Shown here: positions 7,398 through 16,200 of the stretch, in pieces | Numbering within the stretch: the first letter of the stretch is position 1 | How the letters are laid out: each line of letters begins with the position of its first letter | Assembly (NCBI GenBank): GCA_036489495.1 | Contig: DASXFR010000151.1 | Coordinates: 1 to 21,116 of the forward strand | Source of the DNA: DASZIT01 sp036489495 | GTDB taxonomy: Bacteria; Actinomycetota; Acidimicrobiia; Acidimicrobiales; RAAP-2 | Direction: 5' to 3' | DNA: 21,116 nt | Notes under the pieces: generated by a model | Database searches by the model: none | Seen by the model: only the letters and a program-made list of their open reading frames with translations | Told to the model about the DNA's origin: nothing | Translations under genes and position numbers: made by a program

Positions 7398-8867
7398 TCA
7401 GAAGTCGAGGCCGGAGAGTTCGGGGATGATGGCCTCGGATCGGACCCGGGCCCGGAGCCAGCGCTCCCGCCGGACGCCGTGATCTTCGGCGGAGATGGAC
7501 GGTTCCACCACCCGGCGAGGGGTCCAGGTGCCGGCGATGTCCCCTTCGTCCTTCCAGGTGCCGATGGCCAAACCGGCCAGGAAGGCGGCCCCCAAGGTGG
7601 TGGCCTCCAGCACCGGCGAGATCTCGATGGGTCGCCCGCAGGCGTCGGCCAGGGCTTGGGTGAAGACCTCATTGGCCGACATCCCGCCGTCGATCCGGAG
7701 GGCGTCGACGGGCAGGCCGGAGTCGGCCTCGGCGGCCAGCAACAGGTCGCACCCGCGGTGGGCCACCCCTTCGAGCACCGCCCGAACCATCTGGGGTCGC
7801 CCGGTGCCGCGGGTGATGCCGACATAGGTGCCCCGGGCACCGAAGTCCCACACCGGCGTGCCGAGTCCGAGCAGCGCGGGGACGAACCAGACGTCGCCGG
7901 TGTCCGGGCAGGCGGCCGCCACCGCGTCGGACTCCGCCGCGGTGTCGATGAGGCCCAGGTCGTCGCGGAGCCATTCCACGCAGGTGCCGGCGGAGAGCAT
8001 GATCGCCTCGATGCCCCAGGTCACCTCGCCGCCCCGCCGCCAGGCCACGATGGGGATGGTCCCGTTGTCACCACGCGACGGGTTCGACGGCCGGACCGCG
8101 CCCACGCACTGGTCGAGCATCCCCCCGGTGCCGAAGGTGGCTTTGGCCAGCCCGGGACGGGTGCACCCCTGGCCCACTAGTGACGCCTGTTGATCGCCGG
8201 CGATGCCGGCGATCGGGGGCCGGCCGGGAAGCTTGACCGCCTCGCCCACCACTCCGGTGGAATCGACGATGGTCGGAAGCATGGAGGCAGGGATCCGGAG
8301 CTCCTCCAGCACGGCGGTATCCCACAGCGTGCCGTCCCGGTGGACCAGGCCGGTGACCCCGGCATTCGAAGCGTCGCTGATGTGCAGCTGGCCGTCGGAC
8401 AACGTCCAGGCCACCCAGGAGTCGACCGTCCCGAAGGCGAGCTCGCCGCGCTCGGCCCGGGACCGGTCGGGATCGAACTGGTCGAGGATGGCGGCCACCT
8501 TGGTGGCCGAGGCGTTGGGGGCCAACCGGAACCCCTTGGCCTGGAGCTCGAGGCAGGTCCCCACGGTGCGGAGATCCTGCCAACCGATGCCGGGGCCGAC
8601 CGGCTCGCCGGTGGCTCGGTCCCAGACGATGGTCGATGCCCGCTGATTGGCGATGCCCACCGCCTCCACCGGCCCCCCGTCGGCCAGGGAACGACCGGCG
8701 ACGTCGAGGACGGCGTCGGCCATCGCCGAGGGGTCGAACTCCACCAGTCCGGGGAAGGGGGTGTCGGGTAGGACCTGGACATGGTGGACGTGGTGCACCG
8801 AGCCGTCGGGCTCGACGATGGCCCCCCGAACCCCGGAGGTCCCCACGTCGACGACCAGGATGCTCAT
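7398..8867 (-). CDS. FGGY-family carbohydrate kinase, glycerol-kinase-like
   Basis: ATP-dependent sugar/polyol kinase of 489 residues. Glycerol-kinase landmarks are clear: the phosphate-binding DVGTSGVRGAI (7-17), GIANQRASTIVWDRATG (71-87), FGTVDSWVAWTLSDG (145-159), GIAGDQQASL (221-230), FGTGGM and a C-terminal GGMSAN. By eye, against the E. coli GlpK glycerol contacts Arg83, Glu84, Trp103, Tyr135 and Asp245, this protein has Arg76, Ala77, Trp96, Asn118 and Asp225, so two contacts differ and the substrate may not be glycerol. The ATG at 8867 is preferred because it opens directly onto the first motif and forms an ATGA overlap with the preceding flavoprotein stop; the frame remains open further upstream, but that stretch lies inside the flavoprotein gene. 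It is last in a four-gene minus-strand unit with glpD. Confidence 0.87.
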   Translation of the reverse strand: MSILVVDVGTSGVRGAIVEPDGSVHHVHHVQVLPDTPFPGLVEFDPSAMADAVLDVAGRSLADGGPVEAVGIANQRASTIVWDRATGEPVGPGIGWQDLRTVGTCLELQAKGFRLAPNASATKVAAILDQFDPDRSRAERGELAFGTVDSWVAWTLSDGQLHISDASNAGVTGLVHRDGTLWDTAVLEELRIPASMLPTIVDSTGVVGEAVKLPGRPPIAGIAGDQQASLVGQGCTRPGLAKATFGTGGMLDQCVGAVRPSNPSRGDNGTIPIVAWRRGGEVTWGIEAIMLSAGTCVEWLRDDLGLIDTAAESDAVAAACPDTGDVWFVPALLGLGTPVWDFGARGTYVGITRGTGRPQMVRAVLEGVAHRGCDLLLAAEADSGLPVDALRIDGGMSANEVFTQALADACGRPIEISPVLEATTLGAAFLAGLAIGTWKDEGDIAGTWTPRRVVEPSISAEDHGVRRERWLRARVRSEAIIPELSGLDF

Positions 8868-10420
8868 GTCGGATCCCCCGGGCCCGGACCGACCCCGCCC
8901 CCGGGCATGACCGGCCAGGCCAACTCGCCGAACGGCGACGGGAGGCCGAGTTTGCCCGGGTTGAGGATCCCATTCGGGTCCAGCGTCCGCTTCAACGAGG
9001 ACAGCACCTCGAACCCGATCCCCAGTGCCCCGGGCAAGAACCGGGAGCGGTTGATCCCGATGCCGTGATGGTGGCTGATGGCCCCGCCGGCCGAGATGGT
9101 GGCGCGGGTCACCGCGTCCCATGCCTCGGTGTAATAGCGCTCGACCCAGGCATCATGCTCGACGTCGCCGCTGTCGGGAGGGCGACCGGCAAAGGTGAAG
9201 TAGAGACAGGCGCCGTCGGTGTAGGCATGGCTCTGGTGGGACGAGGCGGCCAGGGTCCCGTCGATGCCGGAAAGGGCATCGACCACCGCCCGGTAGAGGC
9301 CGGGAAGGGCTCCCCAGCGTGCCGACACCTCGACGGTGTCGACGACGATCCCGTGGCGCCACAACGGTGCCAGCGCCGACACGTCGTTCCGGTTGGCCAG
9401 CCAGTGGTCCACCAGCTCATCGTCGAGCCGATCGGCGTTGCGGCACTCGTCGTCGACCACCGCCAGGGTGGCGTCGACCAAGGCGGGGTCGGCTTCGTCC
9501 AGGACGATGAGCACGTTGGTCTCGCCTTGTTCGAAGGACCGCCCCGACTCGGTGGCGTCATAGAGCCGGAGCACCGCCGGCGTCGCCCCCCGGCGGAGGA
9601 TGTGGCGACAGGCATCGAGCCCGTCGGCGAACGAGGTGAACCCGAAGGCGCGCCGTCCCGAACCCGAGGGCATCGGGTGGACCCGGAAGCGGCCCTCGGT
9701 GATGACCCCGAGGGTGCCCTCGCTGCCGACGAACAGTTGGGTGAGATCCGGCCCGGTGGCCGAGCGGGGGGCGTGACCCCCGGTGCGCACCACGGTGCCG
9801 TCGGCCAACACCACTTCGAGACCGATGACCATGTCCTCGATCTTCCCGTAGCGATTGGAGTACTGGCCCGCCCCCCTGCAGGCCAGCCATCCGCCCACCG
9901 TCGACAGGTCCATCGACTGGGGCCAATGCCCGAGGGTGACTCCGTGCTCCTCCTGGAGCCCCGACTCGACATCGGGACCGAAGGTGCCGGCCCGGAGATC
10001 GGCGACCAGCGACGTGGTGTCCACGTTGCCGATGCCCGCCAGCCCGCACATATCGAGGGAGACTCCCCCGAAGACTGGCACCGAGGCCCCGCACACCCCG
10101 CTGCGACCCCCGGCGGCGGTCACCGGCACCCGGGCTTCGTTGCAGGCGGCCAGGACCGCGGCCACCTGCTTGGTGTCGGTGGGTCGGGCCACCAGCGCCG
10201 GTCGGGCCGGGACCTGCCCCCGGGTCGCCCATCCGATGGCCAGGGGCCACCAGTCCCGCCCGGCTTCTGCCCGCTCCCCGTCGTCATCGCTGACTTCGTC
10301 ACAGACGTCCATCAGCCGGTTGCGCAACTCCGGATCGATCCGAACCTTGGCGCCACCGATCCGGTCGGTGACCGCATCGGGCTCGGCGTCGATGGGGGTG
10401 ACCGGGGTGGGTTGGCTCAT
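8864..10420 (-). CDS. FAD-binding oxidase, alkyl-DHAP-synthase (AGPS)-like
   Basis: Flavoprotein of the PCMH/VAO fold, 518 residues. The FAD domain shows AAGGRSGVCG (102-111), GHWPQSMDLSTVGGWLA (154-170), SNRYGKIEDMVIG (178-190) and GSEGTLGVITE (232-242). The C-terminal domain carries the AGPS hallmarks: an LRLYD with Arg285, a CLYFTF with Tyr407, and the His triplet SHHHGIG (449-455). In eukaryotes AGPS replaces the acyl chain of acyl-DHAP with a fatty alcohol to make ether lipids; many bacterial relatives are uncharacterised, and D-lactate-type dehydrogenases share the fold. No peroxisomal or secretion signal is seen. The ATG at 10420 has AAAGGA just upstream (10426-10431, minus strand). 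The stop overlaps the kinase start (ATGA), and the crotonase gene ends 31 bases upstream. Confidence 0.85.
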   Translation of the reverse strand: MSQPTPVTPIDAEPDAVTDRIGGAKVRIDPELRNRLMDVCDEVSDDDGERAEAGRDWWPLAIGWATRGQVPARPALVARPTDTKQVAAVLAACNEARVPVTAAGGRSGVCGASVPVFGGVSLDMCGLAGIGNVDTTSLVADLRAGTFGPDVESGLQEEHGVTLGHWPQSMDLSTVGGWLACRGAGQYSNRYGKIEDMVIGLEVVLADGTVVRTGGHAPRSATGPDLTQLFVGSEGTLGVITEGRFRVHPMPSGSGRRAFGFTSFADGLDACRHILRRGATPAVLRLYDATESGRSFEQGETNVLIVLDEADPALVDATLAVVDDECRNADRLDDELVDHWLANRNDVSALAPLWRHGIVVDTVEVSARWGALPGLYRAVVDALSGIDGTLAASSHQSHAYTDGACLYFTFAGRPPDSGDVEHDAWVERYYTEAWDAVTRATISAGGAISHHHGIGINRSRFLPGALGIGFEVLSSLKRTLDPNGILNPGKLGLPSPFGELAWPVMPGGGVGPGPGDPT

Positions 10421-10451
10421 GGTGGTCCTTTTGCTCTCCGGAACCGGAAAC

Positions 10452-11270
10452 TTAGGCGGAACCGGAAGTCACGGTGGAAGGAAAGATCGGCGGGCGCCGC
10501 TCCCGCAGGGCGGCGACTCCCTCGACGATGTCCGGACCCAGAAATCCCAGCATCTCGTAGGCGGCCGACTGGTCGAAGATCGGCCCGGCCGCCTTCAGCC
10601 AGTTGTTGAGGGCCCGCTTGGTCCAGCGGATGGCCGTCTGGGAGCCGGTGGCCAGGGTGTCGGCGATCCGCAGCGCCTCATCGAGGACCTCCTGGCGGGG
10701 GATCGCCTTGGTGACCATGCCGATCCGCTCGGCTTCGGCCCCGGTGAGCATCTCCCCGGTCAGCAGGTAGTAGCGGGCCTTGGCCATCCCCGCCAGGAGC
10801 GGCCAAACGATGGCGGCATGGTCGCCGGCCGCCACCCCGAGCTTCACATGACCGTCGCCCAGCTGGGCGTCCTCGGCGCAGACGGAGATGTCGGCCAGCA
10901 GGGCCACCACCAGACCGGCGCCCACTGCCACCCCGTTGATGGCGGAGATCACCGGCTTGTCGCAGTTGATGATGTTGTAGACCAGGTCGCTCATCTCCGC
11001 GAGCATGTGGGTCACCCGGTCGTTGTCACCGATCATTCGCTCCACCATGGCCAGGTCGCCACCGGCGGAGAACGCCTTGCCCGCCCCGGTCACGACCACC
11101 ACCCGGGTGTCGACATCGGACGAGATGTCCCGCCACACCCGGGCGAGTTCGTTGTGCATGGTCTCGTCGGCGGCGTTGTACTTCTCCGGCCGGTCGAGCG
11201 TCATCAACAGGACGCCGTTGTCGCGGCGCTCGAATCTCAGTTGTTGGTAGCCGGCATAGGAGTCGGTCAC
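10452..11270 (-). CDS. Crotonase-fold protein (enoyl-CoA hydratase/isomerase family)
   Basis: A 272-residue member of the crotonase superfamily, which binds acyl-CoA thioesters and stabilises an enolate in an oxyanion hole. Seen: TLDRPEKYNAA (24-34), the CoA/oxyanion segment AFSAGGDLAMV (66-76), INGVAVGAGLVVALLADISV (111-130) and LTGEMLTGAEAERIGMV. By eye, the two catalytic glutamates of classical hydratase (Glu144 in GGGCE and Glu164 in QPE of rat crotonase) are Val121 and His141 here; Asp150 in GVAAGD could act as an acid/base instead. A simple hydratase role is therefore doubtful, and isomerase, hydrolase or another activity is possible. It starts with GTG at 11270, overlapping the glpD stop as GTGA, which makes it translationally coupled to glpD, an unusual partner for a crotonase. 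Confidence 0.88.
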   Translation of the reverse strand: MTDSYAGYQQLRFERRDNGVLLMTLDRPEKYNAADETMHNELARVWRDISSDVDTRVVVVTGAGKAFSAGGDLAMVERMIGDNDRVTHMLAEMSDLVYNIINCDKPVISAINGVAVGAGLVVALLADISVCAEDAQLGDGHVKLGVAAGDHAAIVWPLLAGMAKARYYLLTGEMLTGAEAERIGMVTKAIPRQEVLDEALRIADTLATGSQTAIRWTKRALNNWLKAAGPIFDQSAAYEMLGFLGPDIVEGVAALRERRPPIFPSTVTSGSA

Positions 11271-13072
11271 GGGGACTCGGTGGCCACCCGTCTGCCCCGG
11301 GGCTCGGTCCGTACCGGCTCGAGCCCGGCCTTGGTGAGTTGTTCCCGGATGCCGGCGGCGTAGGTCTCCGCCTCATGCCGGCCCCGCTCGGCGTCCCACC
11401 CGAGCTCCGGCCCGATCAGCGCGGCCACGGTGGAAGCCGCCGAGGCGCTTTCCCGGGCGTCGCGGAGGCGGGCCCGGGTGCGGCGATCCAGGATGTCGGA
11501 GATGGACCGGGCCATCTCCTCCCGGACCCCGTAGATGGCCTCGGCCTTCAGGTAGTGCAATCCGGGAACCAGCGGTTCGAGCAGCTCGGGGTGCCCATCA
11601 GTGATCGACATCACCGATGGGGTGTCGGTGCCGAACCGGCCGGCGAGATGATCGGCGGCGACTTCGGCCGGGGTGCGACCGGCCTCGGGGGGGTGAGGCG
11701 GCGCCCCCCCGGGCATCGGCGGGGCGTGCTGGCCGGTACCGGCACCGTGCAGGCGTAGGCGCTTGGTGAGGCAGCGCAACGAACGGCGACCCAGCTCCTT
11801 GGCCACCGCGTCGACGGTGTCCTCCGCCATCTTGCGGTAGGTGGTCAGCTTCCCGCCAGTGACGGTGACCACGCCGCTGGCCGAGGTCCGGACGGTGTGG
11901 CGACGGGAGAGGTCGGCGGTCCGCTCGCTCAGCGCGTGCTTCCCCTCGGCCGGAGCCAGCAACGGGCGGAGCCCGCTCCAGATGCCGGTGATGTCGGCCC
12001 GGGTGATGGGCCGGGTGACCACCGCGTCGGCGGCAGCCAGGATGTAGTCGACGTCTTCGGGCAGGCAGTCCGGGTCGTCGAGGGGCCCGTCGTATTCGGT
12101 ATCGGTGGTGCCGAGGTAGACCTGGTCGTCCCAGGAGACCACGAAGATCGAGCGGTGGTCCTCCCGGACCGGGATGACGGCGGCGATGTCACAGGGGAAG
12201 GCGTCGGCCGGCACCGTGATGTGGATCCCCTTGGCCGGACGGATCGAATGCGGGTTGTGGTGCTCATCGAGGGTTCGGACCTCATCGGCCCAGACCCCGG
12301 CGGCGTTGACCACCACCGACGCCCGGATGTCGAACGCCTGGCCATCGTCGGGGACGACCCGGGCCCCGGAGACCCGTCCGTCGGTGCCAGTGATGAGGGA
12401 GACGGCCCGGGTGTGGTTGGCCGCCACCGCTCCATGGTCGAGCACCGCGGTGCGGGCCACGGTCAGCGTCAGCCGGGCATCGTCGGTCCGGGCGTCCCAG
12501 TAGAGGAAGCCGGCCACCAGATGATCGGTGCGCAAGGTGGGGAGATGGGCGAGGGCTTGTTCCTTGGTGACCTTCTCGTGCCGGCGCCCGATGCGGACGC
12601 CGCCGGTGAGGTCATAGAGCCACAGGGCGGTTCGGTAGACCCGGGCCACGCTGCGATTCACCACCCCACTGCGCCCGAACAGTGGAATGAGGAAGGGCAG
12701 CGGGGACACCAGGTGGGGCGCGTTGTCCAGCAGGCGCTGGCGTTCGGCCAGGTTCTCGTAGACCAGCCGGAACTCCTTTTGCTGGAGGTACCGGAGGCCG
12801 CCGTGGACCAGCTTCGACGATTTGGACGAGGTGCCCGAGGCGAAGTCGTCCTTTTCCACCAGGGCCGTCTTCAGCCCCCGGCTGGCGGCGTCGAGGGCCA
12901 CCCCCGCCCCGGTGATGCCGCCGCCGATGACCAGGACGTCGAATTCCTCCGAGGCCAGGCGGGCCAGGGCGCGGTCCCGGGTGAACGGAGAGCTTCCGGG
13001 CGGAGAATCGGGTGGGGGCAGGACCGGGCCGTCAGACACGCAGGAAGCCTGCCACAGGTCTGCCGGGGCCAT
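11267..13072 (-). CDS. glpD: Glycerol-3-phosphate dehydrogenase (FAD-dependent)
   Basis: Membrane-associated flavoenzyme that oxidises sn-glycerol-3-phosphate to dihydroxyacetone phosphate and passes electrons to quinone. The protein has 601 residues: an N-terminal FAD site FDVLVIGGGITGAGVALDAA (44-63), the GlpD signature ASGTSSKSSKLVHGGLRYL (78-96), a central substrate domain with GVWADEV, KGIHITVP, LGTTDTEYDGP and IWSGLRPLLAP, TGGKLTTYRKMAEDTVD, and a C-terminal DAO_C-type helical domain (about 480-580) with YGVREEMA. The ATG at 13072 is used; a GTG at 13039 is an alternative that would drop 11 residues and still leave the FAD domain whole. Neither has a strong ribosome-binding site. It is first in a four-gene minus-strand unit, with 183 bases to the upstream gene. 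Confidence 0.94.
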   Translation of the reverse strand: MAPADLWQASCVSDGPVLPPPDSPPGSSPFTRDRALARLASEEFDVLVIGGGITGAGVALDAASRGLKTALVEKDDFASGTSSKSSKLVHGGLRYLQQKEFRLVYENLAERQRLLDNAPHLVSPLPFLIPLFGRSGVVNRSVARVYRTALWLYDLTGGVRIGRRHEKVTKEQALAHLPTLRTDHLVAGFLYWDARTDDARLTLTVARTAVLDHGAVAANHTRAVSLITGTDGRVSGARVVPDDGQAFDIRASVVVNAAGVWADEVRTLDEHHNPHSIRPAKGIHITVPADAFPCDIAAVIPVREDHRSIFVVSWDDQVYLGTTDTEYDGPLDDPDCLPEDVDYILAAADAVVTRPITRADITGIWSGLRPLLAPAEGKHALSERTADLSRRHTVRTSASGVVTVTGGKLTTYRKMAEDTVDAVAKELGRRSLRCLTKRLRLHGAGTGQHAPPMPGGAPPHPPEAGRTPAEVAADHLAGRFGTDTPSVMSITDGHPELLEPLVPGLHYLKAEAIYGVREEMARSISDILDRRTRARLRDARESASAASTVAALIGPELGWDAERGRHEAETYAAGIREQLTKAGLEPVRTEPRGRRVATESP

Positions 13073-13255
13073 TTCTACCGGCTGACGGCCCGGATCTCAC
13101 TAGCCGCGGGCCGCGGAATTTCAGCACTGACACCGCCAGGTTTCGCCGCCGACAGATCTTCTCACCGCTGAAGGCGCCGGGGGAGCCCCACCGAGCCTGA
13201 CCTGGGCCGATTGTCGTCCGCAGTTTTCCTCACCCTGAGCCAGCTGATCTACGAC
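13073..13255 (-). promoter_or_regulatory. Upstream region of the glpD unit
   Basis: This 183-base gap separates the end of the cyclase-ATPase gene from glpD and must hold the promoter if the glpD unit is transcribed separately. It contains a GC palindrome-like CCGCGG-G-CCGCGG at 13104-13116, about 30 bases before the glpD start, which could be an operator or just base composition. I find no convincing -10/-35 pair and no coding sequence. Confidence 0.35.
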
Positions 13256-16200
13256 TCAGTGTTGGGCGGGCGACCCCAGCACCCGTGAGGCCTTGCGCAC
13301 CACGTCGGCGTAACCGGCTGCCTCGGCGACGGCCAGCGCTTCCCGCGCAATCGCCCGGGCCCGGACACTGTCTCGGGTTTGGAGTGACAGGGCCCAGCAG
13401 GCCTTCGTCAGGGCCACGAAGAAGGGACTCTCGAGGCGGTGGTGGATTTCGAGTGCCTGTGCGTAGGAGCGGTCGGCATCGTCGGGCCGGCCCAGCACGT
13501 CGTAGAGCCGCGCGACCCGAAGGGCGATGCCCGGCATGGCGACGACGGGCCCGGGCGGCATCAGCTGGGTGTACGGGGACAGCTTCGGCACCAGGATTCC
13601 GGCCGACGCGGCGTCCCCGATTTCGGCCGCCGCCTCGGCCCACAGTCCCACCCCGTTCAGCCAGTTTCCCTCCCACGGGTGGTCGAAGCCGCTGGGCCGA
13701 TGCTCGTCGAGTAGCGCCTGGGCCCGCTCCGGCTCGCCGCCGACTGCCTCGAGGGCGGCCACCGACGCCAGCAGGGCCGGGATGGCGTCGTCCTGCTCGG
13801 ACGCCTGGCGGGCGAGCGGCAAGATCTCAGAAACCCGGCCCTGCTGGTACCGGATTGCCAACATGGCGGCCGCATAGAACGAGAAGGCTTCAGGCTGGCC
13901 GGTGTCGGTAGCCACCTCGAATGCCCGGCCGGCCTCGCGCTCGGCCGCCGCGGTGTCCCCTCGGATCTGTTCACGCCAGCACGAGAATATCGCGTCGGTC
14001 CATCGGGAGTTGGCGGCGGTCGGGGTCTGATGGCAGTTGGCGAAGACCTCGGCCAACAGGTCGTCCACCCCTTCCATCTGGCTCACCTCGACCAGTGACA
14101 GCGCCAGCCACGCGTGGCCTGCGACCCGAAACATCGGGTCGGGGTCGACCGCGTCGTGCGCCAGGGTGACTGCCTCGCGCAGCAAGGTGACGCGGAACTC
14201 GGCGAGGTCCGCTGTGCACAGGGCGACGAACGGCCGAACCAGGGCATCGTAGAGGGCGCTGCGATCACCGGTCCGTCGAGCGACGGCCACCGCCTCGGCC
14301 GCCAGTGCCTGGCGCCGCACCGCGTCGGGATCGAAGGCAAGCTCCGACGACAAAGAGGCGAGGAGGCGGGCCCGCTCGGGCGAGTCGCCGGCGCCCACTG
14401 CGCCCAGCGCGTCTTCGAGACACTGCACCAGCGCGGTGTCCACCCTCCCGACCCGGCTGGCCATGTTCCGGTTCTGCCCGAGGGTGGCACGAACCATCGC
14501 CTCGGTGTCACCGATGTCTTGGGCCAGCGCCGACGCTTCGAACAACGTGGCGTGGAACGCCTCGTGGCCGGCGATGCGCTGGGCGAGGCCCAGGCTGACC
14601 AAGCACCGCACCCGCTCGTGCGGGTCGGGTGCCGGCCCAGGAGTCTCGATCGCCTGCCGGTACCAGCGCACCGCCTCGTCGGGGGCGACCGCGGCCATCG
14701 CCCGGTCGCCGGCGAGTCGAGCGTAGGTGAACGCCTTCGCCGCTTGCGCGGGCCGGGTCCCAGCCAGAAAGTGCCGGGCCAGCTCCCCGACCCGTTCACC
14801 GGCGTCCGCCCCCAACAGTGTCTCGAGCTCGGCGGCGGCTCTCTGGTGGAGTCTGGCCTGGCGGGTGGCGCCGAGATCCTCGTAGATTGTGTGCTGGATG
14901 AGCGCATGGGAGAAGCGGAAGTGGCCGGGGGCGGTCGGTGACTCGACGACCAGCGCGCCGCCGGCCGCGGCATCCAGCGCGTCGAGGACGTGATCCTCGG
15001 GCCGGTCGGTCATGGCACAGAGCAGCTCGAAATCGAACTCCTGGCCGATTACCGCGGCCGACGCCAGCACGGCAGCCGCTTCGACCCCCAGGCGGATGAC
15101 CCGGGAGCCGACCACCTCGCGCACGCTCTCGGGGAGTCCGGCCGCTTCGAGCTCGGCCGTCGTCACCCAGCGCCCGTCCTCCTCCCGTTCGATGGCCTGG
15201 GTCTCGACCAAGTGCAGGAGCACCTCGCGGACGAAGAAGGGATTGCCGTCGGTCTCCTCGTAGAGTGCGTGGCACAGGGTCAGCCCCGATTCGTCCATGG
15301 CGTGGCCGGCCGCCGCCTCCATGAACCCGAGGACTTCGAGGTCGTTGAATCCCGAGAGGCTCACCCGCTCGACGGACGGCTCGCGCCGCAACGCGGCCAG
15401 CGCCTCGCCCAGGGGGAGCGACGCCGACACATCTGCGTCACGGAACGTCCCGAGGACGAGGAGGCGACCGAGCGAGGCGCTGGCCAGTACGCGCAGCAGC
15501 TGCAGCGTCGGGCGGTCGGCCCAATGGAGGTCATCGAGGATGAAGACGACCGGCTCGGTCAGCGCCAGCTCCCCCAGGACCTCCGACACGGCGGCGAAGA
15601 GGCGGTAGACCTCGTTTTCCGTCTCGGTCGCCGGAGGTGGGGGCAGTTCGGGCATCCGCTTGGCCAGTGCCGGGACAACGCGGCTGAGCTCGGACAGGCG
15701 CTCTGGATCGTGGCGATCCAGCCACTCCCCGGGAGCGTTGACCGCATAGTGGTGTAATGCCTCGACCACCGGCTGATAGGGAATGCCGAGGTCTTCGTCG
15801 CACCGACCGTAGAGAACGACGGCGCCGTTGCTGAACGCCTGCCGCGCCACCTCCAAGGCGAGGGTCGTCTTGCCCATCCCGCCTTCGCCAGAAATGAGCA
15901 CGACCCGCTGACCGTCCCCGGCGACGACGGCCTTGAGGGCGGCATCGAGCTTCTCACGCTCGGCGGCCCGCCCGACGAACCCAACGGTCGGCGCCGCCGC
16001 CACACGTTGCTGGAGGGGGATCGGCGAGTCGGTCGGATCGAAGGCTGCGGGCGCCCAGATGAGCTCGCAGGTGGCCACCGGCTCGGGAAGGCCCTTCAGC
16101 TCGATCTCGCCGAGCGGTGTGATGTCGTGGCCTCGGCCCCGCGTCAGGATCCGGACGATGTCAGCCAACAGGATCTGCCCGCCAATGGCGGCGGCGCACA

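Noticed and set aside
8636..10609. A 657-residue plus-strand open frame
   Set aside because: It is antisense to the AGPS-like flavoprotein and parts of the kinase and crotonase genes, and its translation matches no fold I recognise.
13235..13259. CTGAG...CTCAG inverted repeat at the end of the cyclase-ATPase gene
   Set aside because: The stem is only 5 bases with a 15-base loop and no following T-run, too weak to call a terminator.
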